31,054 nt of DNA, taken from positions 1-31,054 of the forward strand of contig QAKR01000058.1 in the NCBI GenBank assembly GCA_003343705.1, read 5' to 3'. This DNA is from Clostridiales bacterium. GTDB taxonomy: Bacteria > Bacillota > Clostridia > Oscillospirales > UBA644. The notes under the pieces are model-generated. The model did no database searches and was not told the origin of the DNA. It was given only the letters and a program-made list of their open reading frames with translations. A program made the position numbers and the translations under genes. Of this stretch, positions 15,772-24,869 are shown one piece after another; positions within the stretch are counted from its first letter, which is position 1; the number at the start of each line of letters is the position of its first letter.

Positions 15772-17727
15772 ATGGAAGAATTGAGAATAGGCGTTTATGT
15801 ATGTCATTGCGGCTCCAATATAGGAGGCACGGTAAACTGCCCGGAAGTTTCGGCATATGCGCAGGGGCTCCCCAATGTAACTATTGCAAGAGATAATATG
15901 TACACTTGCTCTGATGCGGGGCAAAAAATTATTAAAGACGACATTAAAGAGTTTAACTTAAACCGTGTTGTTGTTGCATCATGCTCACCCAGAATGCATG
16001 AACCTACTTTTAAAAAAGTTGTTGAAGAAGCCGGGCTTAATCCGTTTTATATGCAAATGGCAAATATCCGTGAGCATGTATCTTGGGTTTGTACGGATAT
16101 CCCTACAGCTACCGCAAAGGCAAAAGATCTTGTCCGTGCAGCTGTTGCAAGAGTTTCCCACCACGAACAGATAATTCCCCAAGAAATTCCCATAACGAAA
16201 AAATGTCTAGTAATAGGCGGCGGTGTTGCGGGAATAGAAGCAGCTTTGACTGTTGCACAATCGGGTTACCAAACATATGTGGTTGAAAAAAAACCGACAA
16301 TAGGCGGAGTTATGGCTCAACTTGATAAAACCTTCCCAACTCTTGATTGCTCGGCTTGTATACTTATGCCTAAAATGGTTGACGTGGCAAGGGAACCCAA
16401 TATTGATCTGATGACAAACTCCGAGGTTGTGTCTGTTGAAGGTTCTGTAGGAAATTATACTGTTACAGTCGTTAAACATACTCGTTACACCACACCTGAT
16501 TGTACAGGTTGTAAAAAATGCGTTGAAGCATGTGTCATGAAAAACCGTATTCCTGACGAGTTTAATTACGGGCTTTCAAACAGAGGTGCGGCATATATTC
16601 CGTTCCCTCAGGCTGTCCCTCTTAAAGCTGTTATAGATCCTCAAAATTGTCTTTATCTTAAAAACGGTAGATGTACGCAAGCTTGTGCAAAAGCTTGCGA
16701 CCGAGGCTGTATTGATTTTACACTTAAAGATGAAACCGTTAAAATTAATGTAGGTGCTATAATACTTGCCACCGGGTTTAAGATCTTTGACGCAAAGCGT
16801 ACTCAAAAATATGGATTTGGTCTTTATCCTGATGTTATTGATTCAATGCAGTATGAGAGAATGACAAATGCTTCAGGCCCTACCGGTGGGCATCTTGTTA
16901 CATCAAAAGGTGAAAAGCCTAAAACAATTGCTTTTATTCATTGTGTAGGTAGCCGTGATAAAAACACAAATGAGCATTGTTCGAAAGCATGTTGTATGTA
17001 TTCTCTTAAACATGCCCATCTGGCCCGTGAAAAGACGGGTGCAGAAGTATATAATTTTTATATGGATATCCGTGCCGCAGGCAAGGGGTATGAAGAATTT
17101 TATAACCGTATTCAAAGTGAAGGAGTTCATTTTGTAAGAGGTAAAGTAGCCGAGATCGTTAAAAGCGAAAACGACAGGCTTCTGCTTAAGGCTGAGGATA
17201 CTCTTTTAGGGGCAACAATGGAACTTGAAGCCGATATGATTGTTCTGGCAGTGGGGCTTGAACCGTCTGAAGACACAGCCTCAATTGCTGAAATGATGCA
17301 CGTTTCACGTACTAAAGACGGGTTTTTTATGGAAGCCCACCCAAAACTGAATCCTCTTGAAACACCTACTGCTGGTATTTATGCTGCGGGTTGTGCACAA
17401 GGTCCAAAAGATATTCCTGATACTGTTTGTCAAGCAAAAGGCTGTGCAGGCGATGTTATTCGCTTTTTAAATATAGGTAAAGTTAAACTTGAACCTACAG
17501 TGGTTTCCATAAATCCTGAGCTTTGTAAAGGTTGCCGTTTATGTGAAAAGCTTTGTCCTTATACAGCATTGGAATTTGACGCCGAAACAAAAATAATGCG
17601 TACCGAAAGCACAAAATGCCGCGGTTGCGGTACGTGTGCTGCGGCTTGCCCGGCGGGCGCAATAAAACAAGGACACTTCTCGTCGGGGCAGATATTTGCC
17701 GAGCTTGAAGGCCTTTTAAGAGATTGA
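15772..17727 (+). CDS. hdrA: HdrA-like flavin/Fe-S protein (electron bifurcating subunit)
   Basis: HdrA (651 residues) carries the FAD that splits or joins electron pairs in heterodisulfide-reductase complexes. The N-terminal domain has RIGVYVCHCGSNIGG, Cys46 and ASCSPRMHE, the HdrA-specific Fe-S region. A Rossmann motif VIGGGVAGIEAA lies at 147-158. It is followed by TIGGVMAQLDKTFPTLDCSAC and a cysteine-rich insert with CTGCKKCVEAC (244-254). GIYAAGCAQGPKDIPD marks the end of the flavin domain. Two C-terminal ferredoxin motifs, CKGCRLCEKLC and CRGCGTCAAAC, would pass electrons on. ATG 15772 is preceded by GGAGGG 8 bases upstream; a longer reading from 15745 overlaps the previous gene and lacks a site. 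The next gene begins with an MvhD domain, the usual HdrA docking partner. Confidence 0.92.
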   Translation: MEELRIGVYVCHCGSNIGGTVNCPEVSAYAQGLPNVTIARDNMYTCSDAGQKIIKDDIKEFNLNRVVVASCSPRMHEPTFKKVVEEAGLNPFYMQMANIREHVSWVCTDIPTATAKAKDLVRAAVARVSHHEQIIPQEIPITKKCLVIGGGVAGIEAALTVAQSGYQTYVVEKKPTIGGVMAQLDKTFPTLDCSACILMPKMVDVAREPNIDLMTNSEVVSVEGSVGNYTVTVVKHTRYTTPDCTGCKKCVEACVMKNRIPDEFNYGLSNRGAAYIPFPQAVPLKAVIDPQNCLYLKNGRCTQACAKACDRGCIDFTLKDETVKINVGAIILATGFKIFDAKRTQKYGFGLYPDVIDSMQYERMTNASGPTGGHLVTSKGEKPKTIAFIHCVGSRDKNTNEHCSKACCMYSLKHAHLAREKTGAEVYNFYMDIRAAGKGYEEFYNRIQSEGVHFVRGKVAEIVKSENDRLLLKAEDTLLGATMELEADMIVLAVGLEPSEDTASIAEMMHVSRTKDGFFMEAHPKLNPLETPTAGIYAAGCAQGPKDIPDTVCQAKGCAGDVIRFLNIGKVKLEPTVVSINPELCKGCRLCEKLCPYTALEFDAETKIMRTESTKCRGCGTCAAACPAGAIKQGHFSSGQIFAELEGLLRD

Positions 17728-17740
17728 GGAGGCGTTGAAA

Positions 17741-19678
17741 ATGAGTGAATATAAACCTAAAATAATTGAGTTTCTGTGTAACTGGTGTTCATACGCCGGG
17801 GCTGACCTTGCAGGCACGTCACGTACACGTCACGATATAACAGCACGTGCGGTTAGAGTTATGTGCTCTGGCCGAGTAGAACCATCCTTTGTGCTTAAAG
17901 CGTTTTTAGAAGGTGCAGACGGTGTTTTGATTGCCGGTTGTCATATCCCGTCAGACTGTCACTATACTAACGGCAACTTTAAAACACAGGCAAGATACGA
18001 AATGTTTCAGCCTCTTTTAGATCAACTTGGAATAGACCGCCGCAGGCTTCGTCTTGAATGGATTTCAGCATCTGAAGGCGAAAAGTTTGCAAATGTTATG
18101 GATGATTTCTCTGCACAGATTAAAGAGCTTGGTAAACTTGAAATAAACAAAAAATGCCCGCTTCAAAACAAAGAATTTTGTGGCCCTGAATGCCCTCTTA
18201 TTCAAAGCTCCCAGGAGTTTGTTGCATGTGAAGCAGCCGCAGGCGGCCATGTGGATTTACAAGAGCGTAAAGAAAGGCAACTGCCGATTAAAACAACAGA
18301 GCCTTCAATTAATTACGATCCAAACAAGTGCATCCGCTGCGGAAGCTGTGTTGAGGCTTGCCGTGTACAGTCTATTGAAGCAATTCATTTAAGTGACTTG
18401 GGTGTTGACATGGATAGCGACAGATGCGTTCGCTGCGGACAGTGCGTTATGGCTTGCCCGTTGGGCTTTCAGGATAAAACCGTTGCTATGGTTAAAACTC
18501 TGGCTAAGTGCGACGACTGTGCATTTTCACGCCCTGTAGGTGCAATGAGCGAAGTTGACGATACGAAAACTGTTATTGATGCACTTAAAGATCCTGATGT
18601 TTTCACTGTTGTGCAGTTTGCTCCGTCGGTCAGAACGGGCATAGGTGAGCAATTTGGAATGGAACCCGGCGCAAACGCAACTGCAAAACTTTACAGTGCA
18701 TTTCGTGCCGCCGGCTTTGACCGTGTGTGGGACACAAACTTTTCTGCAGACCTTACTATTATGGAAGAAGGTACGGAATTTTTAAATCGTGTCCAAAATA
18801 ATGGAGTTTTTCCTCAGTTTACTTCTTGCTGCCCTGCATGGGTAAAATACGTGGAAAAGTATTATCCTCAACTTATTCCTAATCTTTCTTCTGCAAAAAG
18901 CCCTCAACAGATGTTTGGTGCAGTTGCTAAAACATACGGGGCAAAAAATTGCGGTGTTGAACCTAAAAAAATGTTTGTTGTTTCTGTTATGCCTTGTACT
19001 GCTAAAAAGTATGAATGCCAGCGTGAAGAATTTGCAGATGCTTCGGATATAAACAAAGACGGTAAATATCAGGATGTAGACGCGGTATTAACAATACGCG
19101 AATGCGCAAAGCTTTTCAAGCTTTTGGGTATTGACCTTTCGGCTCAAAAAGACGGCGAACCCGATCCTTTAATGTCGGCTTACACAGGCGCCGCAACGAT
19201 TTTTGGTAGAACCGGTGGCGTTATGACTGCCGCATTGCGTACGGCTTATGAAATAGTTGAAGAAAAACCGCTTCAGGACCTTGATTTACAATCTCTCGGT
19301 ACATATGACGGAGTTAAAACCGCATCTGTTCCTACAAAAGCAGGTGAGCTTAATGTGGCTGTTGCCTATGGGCTCGGAAACGCAAAGAAAATCTGTGAGG
19401 ATATTATAAGCGGCGGTGATTTTTCAAAGTATCACTTCATTGAAATTATGAGTTGTCCCGGCGGCTGTGTCGGCGGCGGCGGACAGATTTTAACAACTAA
19501 CGTTGTAAAAGCAAAAGAGCGTACAGAAGGGCTTAATGAAGACGACCATGAACATGTACTTCGTAAATCCCATGAAAATCCGGAAATCAAAAAGATTTAT
19601 GATGATTTTCTCGAAAAGCCTTGTTCTCATCTTGCCCACGATCTTTTACATACGGAATATGTAAAAGGCAACGTTTAG
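17741..19678 (+). CDS. MvhD domain fused to a catalytic [FeFe]-hydrogenase
   Basis: Residues 1-130 are an MvhD-like [2Fe-2S] domain (CNWCSYAG, Cys42, AGCHIPSDCHY), the adaptor that links hydrogenases to HdrA. A cysteine-rich linker (Cys139, 147, 151) follows. Two [4Fe-4S] motifs come next: CIRCGSCVEAC (197-207) and CVRCGQCVMAC (229-239). Residues about 280-590 are the H-cluster domain with all three signatures intact: TSCCPAW (361-367), MPCTAKKYE (417-425) and EIMSCPGGCVGGGGQ (568-582). Cys364, 419, 572 and 576 are the expected ligands and Cys363 the proton relay, so it should be active in H2 evolution or uptake. I chose ATG 17741 (8 bases after GGAGG) over TTG 17735. The fusion physically couples HdrA to proton reduction. 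It is the last gene of the operon. Confidence 0.92.
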   Translation: MSEYKPKIIEFLCNWCSYAGADLAGTSRTRHDITARAVRVMCSGRVEPSFVLKAFLEGADGVLIAGCHIPSDCHYTNGNFKTQARYEMFQPLLDQLGIDRRRLRLEWISASEGEKFANVMDDFSAQIKELGKLEINKKCPLQNKEFCGPECPLIQSSQEFVACEAAAGGHVDLQERKERQLPIKTTEPSINYDPNKCIRCGSCVEACRVQSIEAIHLSDLGVDMDSDRCVRCGQCVMACPLGFQDKTVAMVKTLAKCDDCAFSRPVGAMSEVDDTKTVIDALKDPDVFTVVQFAPSVRTGIGEQFGMEPGANATAKLYSAFRAAGFDRVWDTNFSADLTIMEEGTEFLNRVQNNGVFPQFTSCCPAWVKYVEKYYPQLIPNLSSAKSPQQMFGAVAKTYGAKNCGVEPKKMFVVSVMPCTAKKYECQREEFADASDINKDGKYQDVDAVLTIRECAKLFKLLGIDLSAQKDGEPDPLMSAYTGAATIFGRTGGVMTAALRTAYEIVEEKPLQDLDLQSLGTYDGVKTASVPTKAGELNVAVAYGLGNAKKICEDIISGGDFSKYHFIEIMSCPGGCVGGGGQILTTNVVKAKERTEGLNEDDHEHVLRKSHENPEIKKIYDDFLEKPCSHLAHDLLHTEYVKGNV

Positions 19679-19705
19679 AAAGTTTATCTTTGATTAAATT
19701 GAATA

Positions 19706-19746
19706 TCGCCGCAATGACACCTGTATTTATGGTGTCATTGCGGCGA
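19706..19746. terminator. Perfect 16-bp hairpin between convergent genes, likely bidirectional transcription end
   Basis: The arms 19706-19721 and 19731-19746 (core CGCCGCAATGACACC) pair perfectly around a 9-base loop. No T run follows on either strand, so it is not a textbook intrinsic terminator. Its place between the hydrogenase stop and the end of the convergent lipoprotein gene suggests a terminator or mRNA 3'-end stabiliser serving both. Confidence 0.6.
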
Positions 19747-19822
19747 CATAATCGGTTAAATCTTAACGATACATCATTGCTAGTCAACCCGCGTCCATTG
19801 TTAAAGAGAGTTTTTTAGTCGA

Positions 19823-20440
19823 TCAAAACCCCATTTCTGATAGTAATGCTAAAAATTCATCTTGCAATTCTGCAAAGTTTTCAATACAGAACTGTGTATA
19901 TTTATAATCATAATCTAAGATGGGCAATGGCCCGCTGCACCAATACTTTTTTTCAGATTGGTTATAATATGCAAATGAATAGGAAGCGCCATCTCGAGGC
20001 ATATAGGGTTCTGACGATAATTCAAATTTTTTAAAGAATGAAAGCCATCTCTGTATTAAATCTTTATCAGCAGTAGAATATGTTGTTTCGCTTAATCCTC
20101 CTATAAAGGAGACTTCAAACTTAGAAATATTATTTGCGTCAAAGGCTTCCAGTTCTGTTTTGAAATTTTGTATTGCGTTTTGTTTAATTTCTTCAGTGAT
20201 TTTATTGGGATCGGCAGGTTTGGCATTGTTGGGGTCTCCAGGATCTGCATTATTGCTATTTACTCTGGATTCCGATGTGCTTTTATCCGGATCAGTAGGT
20301 TTTTCATTGTCGGGGGTTTCGATATTCGTATTATTACTCCCAGTAGGATTTGTAAAATCATTTTCATTCCCCATTTTTCCTTTACAACCCCCTAATAAAA
20401 AAATTTGTACTATTATAAAAAAAATAAAAACTTTTTTCAT
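19823..20440 (-). CDS. Small lipoprotein of unknown function, downstream of the secreted protease
   Basis: The 205-residue protein has a type-II signal peptide ending in FLLGGC (Cys19), so it should be tethered outside the membrane. Residues about 25-80 form a low-complexity linker rich in Asn, Pro, Asp and Thr, typical of a spacer through the cell wall. Residues about 85-205 form a folded domain with no family I recognise. Its gene starts 14 bases after the stop of the large protease-containing protein, with GGGAGGT as ribosome site. That tight pairing suggests it acts with, or protects the cell from, the large protein. An immunity or inhibitor role is only a hypothesis. Confidence 0.75.
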   Translation of the reverse strand: MKKVFIFFIIVQIFLLGGCKGKMGNENDFTNPTGSNNTNIETPDNEKPTDPDKSTSESRVNSNNADPGDPNNAKPADPNKITEEIKQNAIQNFKTELEAFDANNISKFEVSFIGGLSETTYSTADKDLIQRWLSFFKKFELSSEPYMPRDGASYSFAYYNQSEKKYWCSGPLPILDYDYKYTQFCIENFAELQDEFLALLSEMGF

Positions 20441-20454
20441 TCTCTACCTCCCGC

Positions 20455-23055
20455 TTATTGCCTTATAATTGTTTGATCCCAACGTCTGGTGCCCGCTGTA
20501 TTGATTAATTGGGCGTAGGTTCTCGTATAGCTTTGCCCGGGATTAGGAGCTGGCCATGGATCTGACACAGTAGGCCATGGATCGCGAATAAGATAACTTA
20601 ATACCCCCGTAGAGGATATTTGATATCCATATACTACTACAACATGACCGCCATTTCTTGTGGTTCCACTTCCAGGATAAAATCCCAAAGCAATTGTAAC
20701 GATATTTCCGCTATTTAGTTGTATTCGCAAGTTTTGTTCAGTTAAAGTTGAGACAGAACCCGAAAAATTAACGGTATTATTTGTGGCAAAAGTGGATGCA
20801 GTTGCAGTTTCGACGATAGAAGCAGCTTGATTGTTTGTGTTGCCTTTAATATGCTGAACAATGTTAGATTGCGTTATTGTTGAAGCTGGTACATATGTTC
20901 TTCCTGTCATTTGTGCACAAGCCGCCCAACACCATAAATTCTGTTCTTGCCCGATTTGTGGAGTACTTACAATACGTTCTTTCTCAAACACAAACTTTTG
21001 ATTGCTACCACCGTAATATTCATACAATTGAACATCCGTACCACATCTTTTAGCAAAGGACCTTCCTGTTGGCGAAAAGGTCATTGTCGTATCAGCTGCA
21101 TTCCAAATATCAAGACCTCGTTTTGCGCTGCCGTACGGCATGATTCTGTAACTTCCGTCACCGTTACGGACAATACGGAACTTAGCGGCATCTGAGCTCG
21201 GACTATGATTATATTGAGTTATTGGACGAAAGTTTTCATCTATTTGGTAGTATACTTCTAGATAAAGACTTTGATCATCCATTGGGGATAGTCCGTAAGT
21301 TCCGTCATTGTTTTTCGTTACCTTCCACTGCTGGTTCGTGTTGCCGTAAAAATCCCACGCAGTGGTTCTATTATCACCCTGTACGTGGTCAAGATATTTG
21401 CCTTGCCATGGGCTTTTTATAAAATACACACCGCTCGTAATAGAGGTATCCTCGGTATAATTTACCTCAATATGCTGATAATCTACTGACGAATTACGGC
21501 TGGAAGCAAATGTTTTGTTGGGGCGGCCTGGTTGGTCAGCTTTTAAAACAAAACCGCAATCTTGAGAAAAACCACCGTCATTAAGAGCATATTTCAGCCA
21601 ACCTTTGAACGAATCTCCGATCCAAAAATTATAATTTCCGTTGGCTCCCACTGTTGATTGGTCTAATTTTCGAAACAAATTATTACTGACACCCGAAAAG
21701 GATCCTGCCCAAGTTGCTTCAGAAGCAGGAACTGTTATATAGGTTCTCCAACATTCTACACTATAAGTGCTTCCACCTCCGGATAGTTGTTTTGTGTGAT
21801 ATAAAACGTCTGTATGTCCTATATTATTCGGATTTATATATTTATAATCGCCGATATTTGTAATTTTTATATAAGACATTGATTCATAATCAGTTTGATT
21901 ATTATATAACCCTACAGAAAGACCATAATCTTGAACTGATTTGGAACCTTCCTCCCAAACATAACAATCTTGAATATTACTACGAACAATTAGAAGTGTC
22001 GGATCAATCAACACTGGATAGACAGTTGCGGTGTTTTCAAGAAAAGCTTTGTTAATAATCATTGTCAGCAAATATTTATCGGCTTCAAGTTTTTCAATCC
22101 GATATTCGTTGTTATACTCAAAATGTATTTCATCGCTTTTTTCTTCTCCGATATAAGAATCCCGTGCCCAGGGCTGACTTACGGTAAAAGATTCTTCTCC
22201 GCTGGTTGCATTATAAAACGTAATTACAGGACCATTTTCGCAATTAGGAACTAAATTAGGTGCGTTGATTATAAATTGAAATTCATTCTGTCCGTTATAT
22301 TTATTTAAAATAATGTTCTCTTTTAAACCATTATTAATTGCCGAATATTGCAGATGAGCGCCTTCACCAAAGATGTTATCGTATTGTATAACAGTTTCTT
22401 CTTCGCCTAAAAATGAAAAATTAATCATTTTTGCGCTTGATTTTTCTTCAGTTAAAGGAACCATAGTAACACTGTTAACACCATCGTTAACAGACGTTCC
22501 TTTTTCAAGTTTTTTTGGTAATGAAATATTTATATCTCCGCTTTTATTTTTATAAGTACTTTCGCCGGATTCATTCAATGTTTCAACTAAAGTATTGTCT
22601 ATGAATTTTATCTCATTTGTTTTTTTATCAACATATTTAATGGGGGTTGAATATATTCGTAGTGTTTTAGAACCATCCTCATTAATAGTTGTAAAGGATT
22701 CCATCATATCTGCATCTACAGTATCTATACCAATTGCTTTTTTATTTTTGGACTTTTTTGATAAGTCAGAATTATCTTTCAACTTGTCCGGCAGTTTCTC
22801 TAATTTCATATTTTGCAGACCGTGACCTTTTTCAGATAATTCTTTTGTTGTTGATTGTGATTCTAAATCGGCTGTAATTGCTTTTTCATTATCGCTTTTT
22901 AATGTTGATTCTGGGTTATCCTCTGTTGTGGTAATGCTTATCTCAGGCTCATTCGGTAAAACTGATTCTTCCTTAAAGGCGAAAGCTGCAGAAAATTGTG
23001 ATGTAAGGGCAATGACAAGAACAAGTATAAACATTGATAAAAGTTTCTTTTTCAT
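20455..23055 (-). CDS. Secreted DNRLRE / ricin-like / papain-like (C39-type) protease protein
   Basis: The protein (866 residues) has a Sec signal peptide (cleavage near SAAFA, residue 26). Residues about 30-350 resemble the N-terminal region of wall-associated YD-repeat/DNRLRE proteins (for example STPIKYVDKKTNEIKFIDN, and TVYPVLIDPTLL at 344-355). Residues about 355-535 look like a DNRLRE domain, often seen in secreted toxin-like proteins. Residues about 540-690 look like a ricin-type lectin region with QQW-type motifs. Residues about 697-866 are a papain-like C39-type peptidase: QEQNLWCWAAC (Cys709, with upstream Gln), GGHVVVVYGY (His804) and IRDPW (Asp825). The triad appears complete. It could be a degradative enzyme or a polymorphic-toxin-like effector; the small lipoprotein gene directly downstream makes the second idea worth testing. 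Confidence 0.8.
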   Translation of the reverse strand: MKKKLLSMFILVLVIALTSQFSAAFAFKEESVLPNEPEISITTTEDNPESTLKSDNEKAITADLESQSTTKELSEKGHGLQNMKLEKLPDKLKDNSDLSKKSKNKKAIGIDTVDADMMESFTTINEDGSKTLRIYSTPIKYVDKKTNEIKFIDNTLVETLNESGESTYKNKSGDINISLPKKLEKGTSVNDGVNSVTMVPLTEEKSSAKMINFSFLGEEETVIQYDNIFGEGAHLQYSAINNGLKENIILNKYNGQNEFQFIINAPNLVPNCENGPVITFYNATSGEESFTVSQPWARDSYIGEEKSDEIHFEYNNEYRIEKLEADKYLLTMIINKAFLENTATVYPVLIDPTLLIVRSNIQDCYVWEEGSKSVQDYGLSVGLYNNQTDYESMSYIKITNIGDYKYINPNNIGHTDVLYHTKQLSGGGSTYSVECWRTYITVPASEATWAGSFSGVSNNLFRKLDQSTVGANGNYNFWIGDSFKGWLKYALNDGGFSQDCGFVLKADQPGRPNKTFASSRNSSVDYQHIEVNYTEDTSITSGVYFIKSPWQGKYLDHVQGDNRTTAWDFYGNTNQQWKVTKNNDGTYGLSPMDDQSLYLEVYYQIDENFRPITQYNHSPSSDAAKFRIVRNGDGSYRIMPYGSAKRGLDIWNAADTTMTFSPTGRSFAKRCGTDVQLYEYYGGSNQKFVFEKERIVSTPQIGQEQNLWCWAACAQMTGRTYVPASTITQSNIVQHIKGNTNNQAASIVETATASTFATNNTVNFSGSVSTLTEQNLRIQLNSGNIVTIALGFYPGSGTTRNGGHVVVVYGYQISSTGVLSYLIRDPWPTVSDPWPAPNPGQSYTRTYAQLINTAGTRRWDQTIIRQ

Positions 23056-23164
23056 AAAATATTCCCCTTTTATGATTTTTAATATTCTATTTATTTCCCT
23101 TGATTTCTACTATTACAAAAGAACCTCCTCTCTTGTTATTTAATATATATTTTGCTATATTAAT

Positions 23165-23193
23165 AGTATATAACATCAAATAAAATTTTTCAA
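23165..23193 (-). promoter_or_regulatory. Promoter of the protease/lipoprotein pair
   Basis: On the minus strand TTGAAA (23193-23188) and TATACT (23170-23165) are 17 bases apart. The leader of about 105 bases contains an extra AGGAGG-like site near 23130 not followed by a useful frame, and an AGGGGA site just before the start. Confidence 0.55.
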
Positions 23194-23257
23194 GCAATTT
23201 TATTAACAGAAAATTAATCATTAATTTATATAAAATTACCAAATATATAAACATATG

Positions 23258-23286
23258 TTGTCTTTTTATAAAAAGTATGATACAAT
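23258..23286 (+). promoter_or_regulatory. Promoter of the SGNH-like lipoprotein gene (has a copy at 26895)
   Basis: TTGTCT (23258-23263) and TACAAT (23281-23286) have a 17-base spacer. The -10 region and flanks (23271-23290) are identical over 20 bases to 26908-26927. The promoter overlaps an apparent ATG at 23255, which therefore cannot be the start. Confidence 0.7.
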
Positions 23287-23314
23287 AAAAAAAAAGCGAA
23301 AGGAATATTATAAA

Positions 23315-24652
23315 ATGAAAAGGATTTTTTGTATTTTACTATGTTCGATTTTTATTCTTTCTTGTCTAACATCTTGTACAGTTGTGGATAAAAGACCGAA
23401 GCTCTTAATTATGGGAAATGATTGCAATTACCCAAGCTCCTTAATGTATAATATTTTTAAAAGAGCAGGATGTGATCTTGGCCTAACCTACAAAGCTTTG
23501 TCTAGAGATAATTTTTTATATACAGCTTTTGATGGTTTTTACACTTCAAATAAGGCTGATATCGTAAAATCCAATATTGTCGTATTGTCTGAATATGGTA
23601 ACGCCGGAGCATTTACACGCAGGGCGGTCGAAAAAATTATTGAGAAATGCGGACCAAAAAAGAAATATTATTACATCGCTTCTGATTCTGACGGAGATTA
23701 CCCTAACGGATACACACGGGTTCTGGAGGGATTGAATATTGGTTTTATAAGACTTGGAGCTGTACATGACTATTTGTTGTATGGACAGGATAAATATGAT
23801 TTAAATTATGAAGATTTCCACGGTGATGATGACTTGGCAACAAATTATTTACAGACGGTATCGGCTATAACCATAATAGACACTGTCAATGAATTCGATA
23901 CGTCCGTAAAGCTGGACGCATTTAATGATAAAAGTTATGTTCCCGGCGGCACAGACGAAGAAAAAGAATCTTTCCTGGCTTATCTTGAATATGTAGTACG
24001 AAATATTGACACCTTATCCCCACCTCCGGTATACGAGCCTTCCGCTGACGAATTGAATATCTTGATGCTTGGAAACAGTATGCGATATTACGGTGAGTCT
24101 GACCGTGTTCTTAATGAGCTTTGCTTTGCTACCGGAATGAAAATCAATATTGATCGTTATTTCAAACCATGGGCTACTCCGGAGACATTATTAAACGAAT
24201 TTTCATTTTATGAAGACGCGTTTAAGCGTGCAGATATGGTTGTTTTTCAGGATATGTCATCAGGGATTTTTGAGAAATATATTAAAAAAGATCCCGATAA
24301 ATTTTATATTTCCAATTTCACGTATGCCGGTCTCAATGATTTTGAAAAACAATATGTGGGACTGGACTTATATCATCAAAATGAAATAATATATTACGTA
24401 GAAAATAACTGTGATTTTGATAAACGGCTATTATATAATTCTGCAGACGGATATCATCCGAGTGATCTGTACGCGTTCTTAATCGCGTTGGATTACTACA
24501 ACAGCATTGAACCTATGAAAAATACGACTTTGACATATGACGATCTTACTCCAAAAATGAAATACTACTTACCTTACAAAACAGAAAATGAAAAAAGAGC
24601 ATTTTTTGATCTTGTCAATGAAAAAACACGCACTCACGACTATCTTTCATAA
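23315..24652 (+). CDS. Lipoprotein with two SGNH-hydrolase-like halves (DUF4886-like)
   Basis: The protein (445 residues) begins with a type-II signal peptide ending LTSC (Cys21). ATG 23315 is preferred because the longer reading from 23255 starts inside the promoter. The C-terminal half begins ILMLGNSMRYYG, matching the first block of SGNH/DUF4886 proteins. It ends with SADGYHPSDLYAFLIAL, which fits the Asp-x-x-His block; the Ser of GNSM and this His could form a catalytic pair. The N-terminal half follows the same plan (LLIMGNDCNYPSS at its start, FHGDDDLATNYL at its end), but the catalytic Ser is replaced by Asp, so it looks like an inactive duplicate. SGNH enzymes hydrolyse esters, often acetyl groups on glycans. 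Function here is inferred, not certain. Confidence 0.7.
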   Translation: MKRIFCILLCSIFILSCLTSCTVVDKRPKLLIMGNDCNYPSSLMYNIFKRAGCDLGLTYKALSRDNFLYTAFDGFYTSNKADIVKSNIVVLSEYGNAGAFTRRAVEKIIEKCGPKKKYYYIASDSDGDYPNGYTRVLEGLNIGFIRLGAVHDYLLYGQDKYDLNYEDFHGDDDLATNYLQTVSAITIIDTVNEFDTSVKLDAFNDKSYVPGGTDEEKESFLAYLEYVVRNIDTLSPPPVYEPSADELNILMLGNSMRYYGESDRVLNELCFATGMKINIDRYFKPWATPETLLNEFSFYEDAFKRADMVVFQDMSSGIFEKYIKKDPDKFYISNFTYAGLNDFEKQYVGLDLYHQNEIIYYVENNCDFDKRLLYNSADGYHPSDLYAFLIALDYYNSIEPMKNTTLTYDDLTPKMKYYLPYKTENEKRAFFDLVNEKTRTHDYLS

Positions 24653-24869
24653 TATGTTAAAGTGAAATAGGTTGTAATAAAAGTCCTTTAATAAAAAATA
24701 TTGCATAAAAATACGCCTCGGGTTACTTCTAAAAAGCCATTCTAAAGCGTATTTAATTCCGGCGTTCGCTGCTTATTTAATTTGCGAAATGTAAAATAAT
24801 CAATAATATTATCTTATAATAAGCGTTATGATTTTTGTTTTTATGGTTTAAAAGATATAGGTATAGCAT

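Noticed and set aside
23255..23314. Longer N-terminus for the SGNH-like lipoprotein
   Set aside because: The upstream ATG lies within the -35/-10 promoter and the extension would bury the signal peptide behind a lysine-rich stretch.
24706..24765. AAATACGC/GCGTATTT pair downstream of the SGNH-like lipoprotein as a terminator
   Set aside because: The loop is about 35 bases and no T run follows; it is too weak to call.
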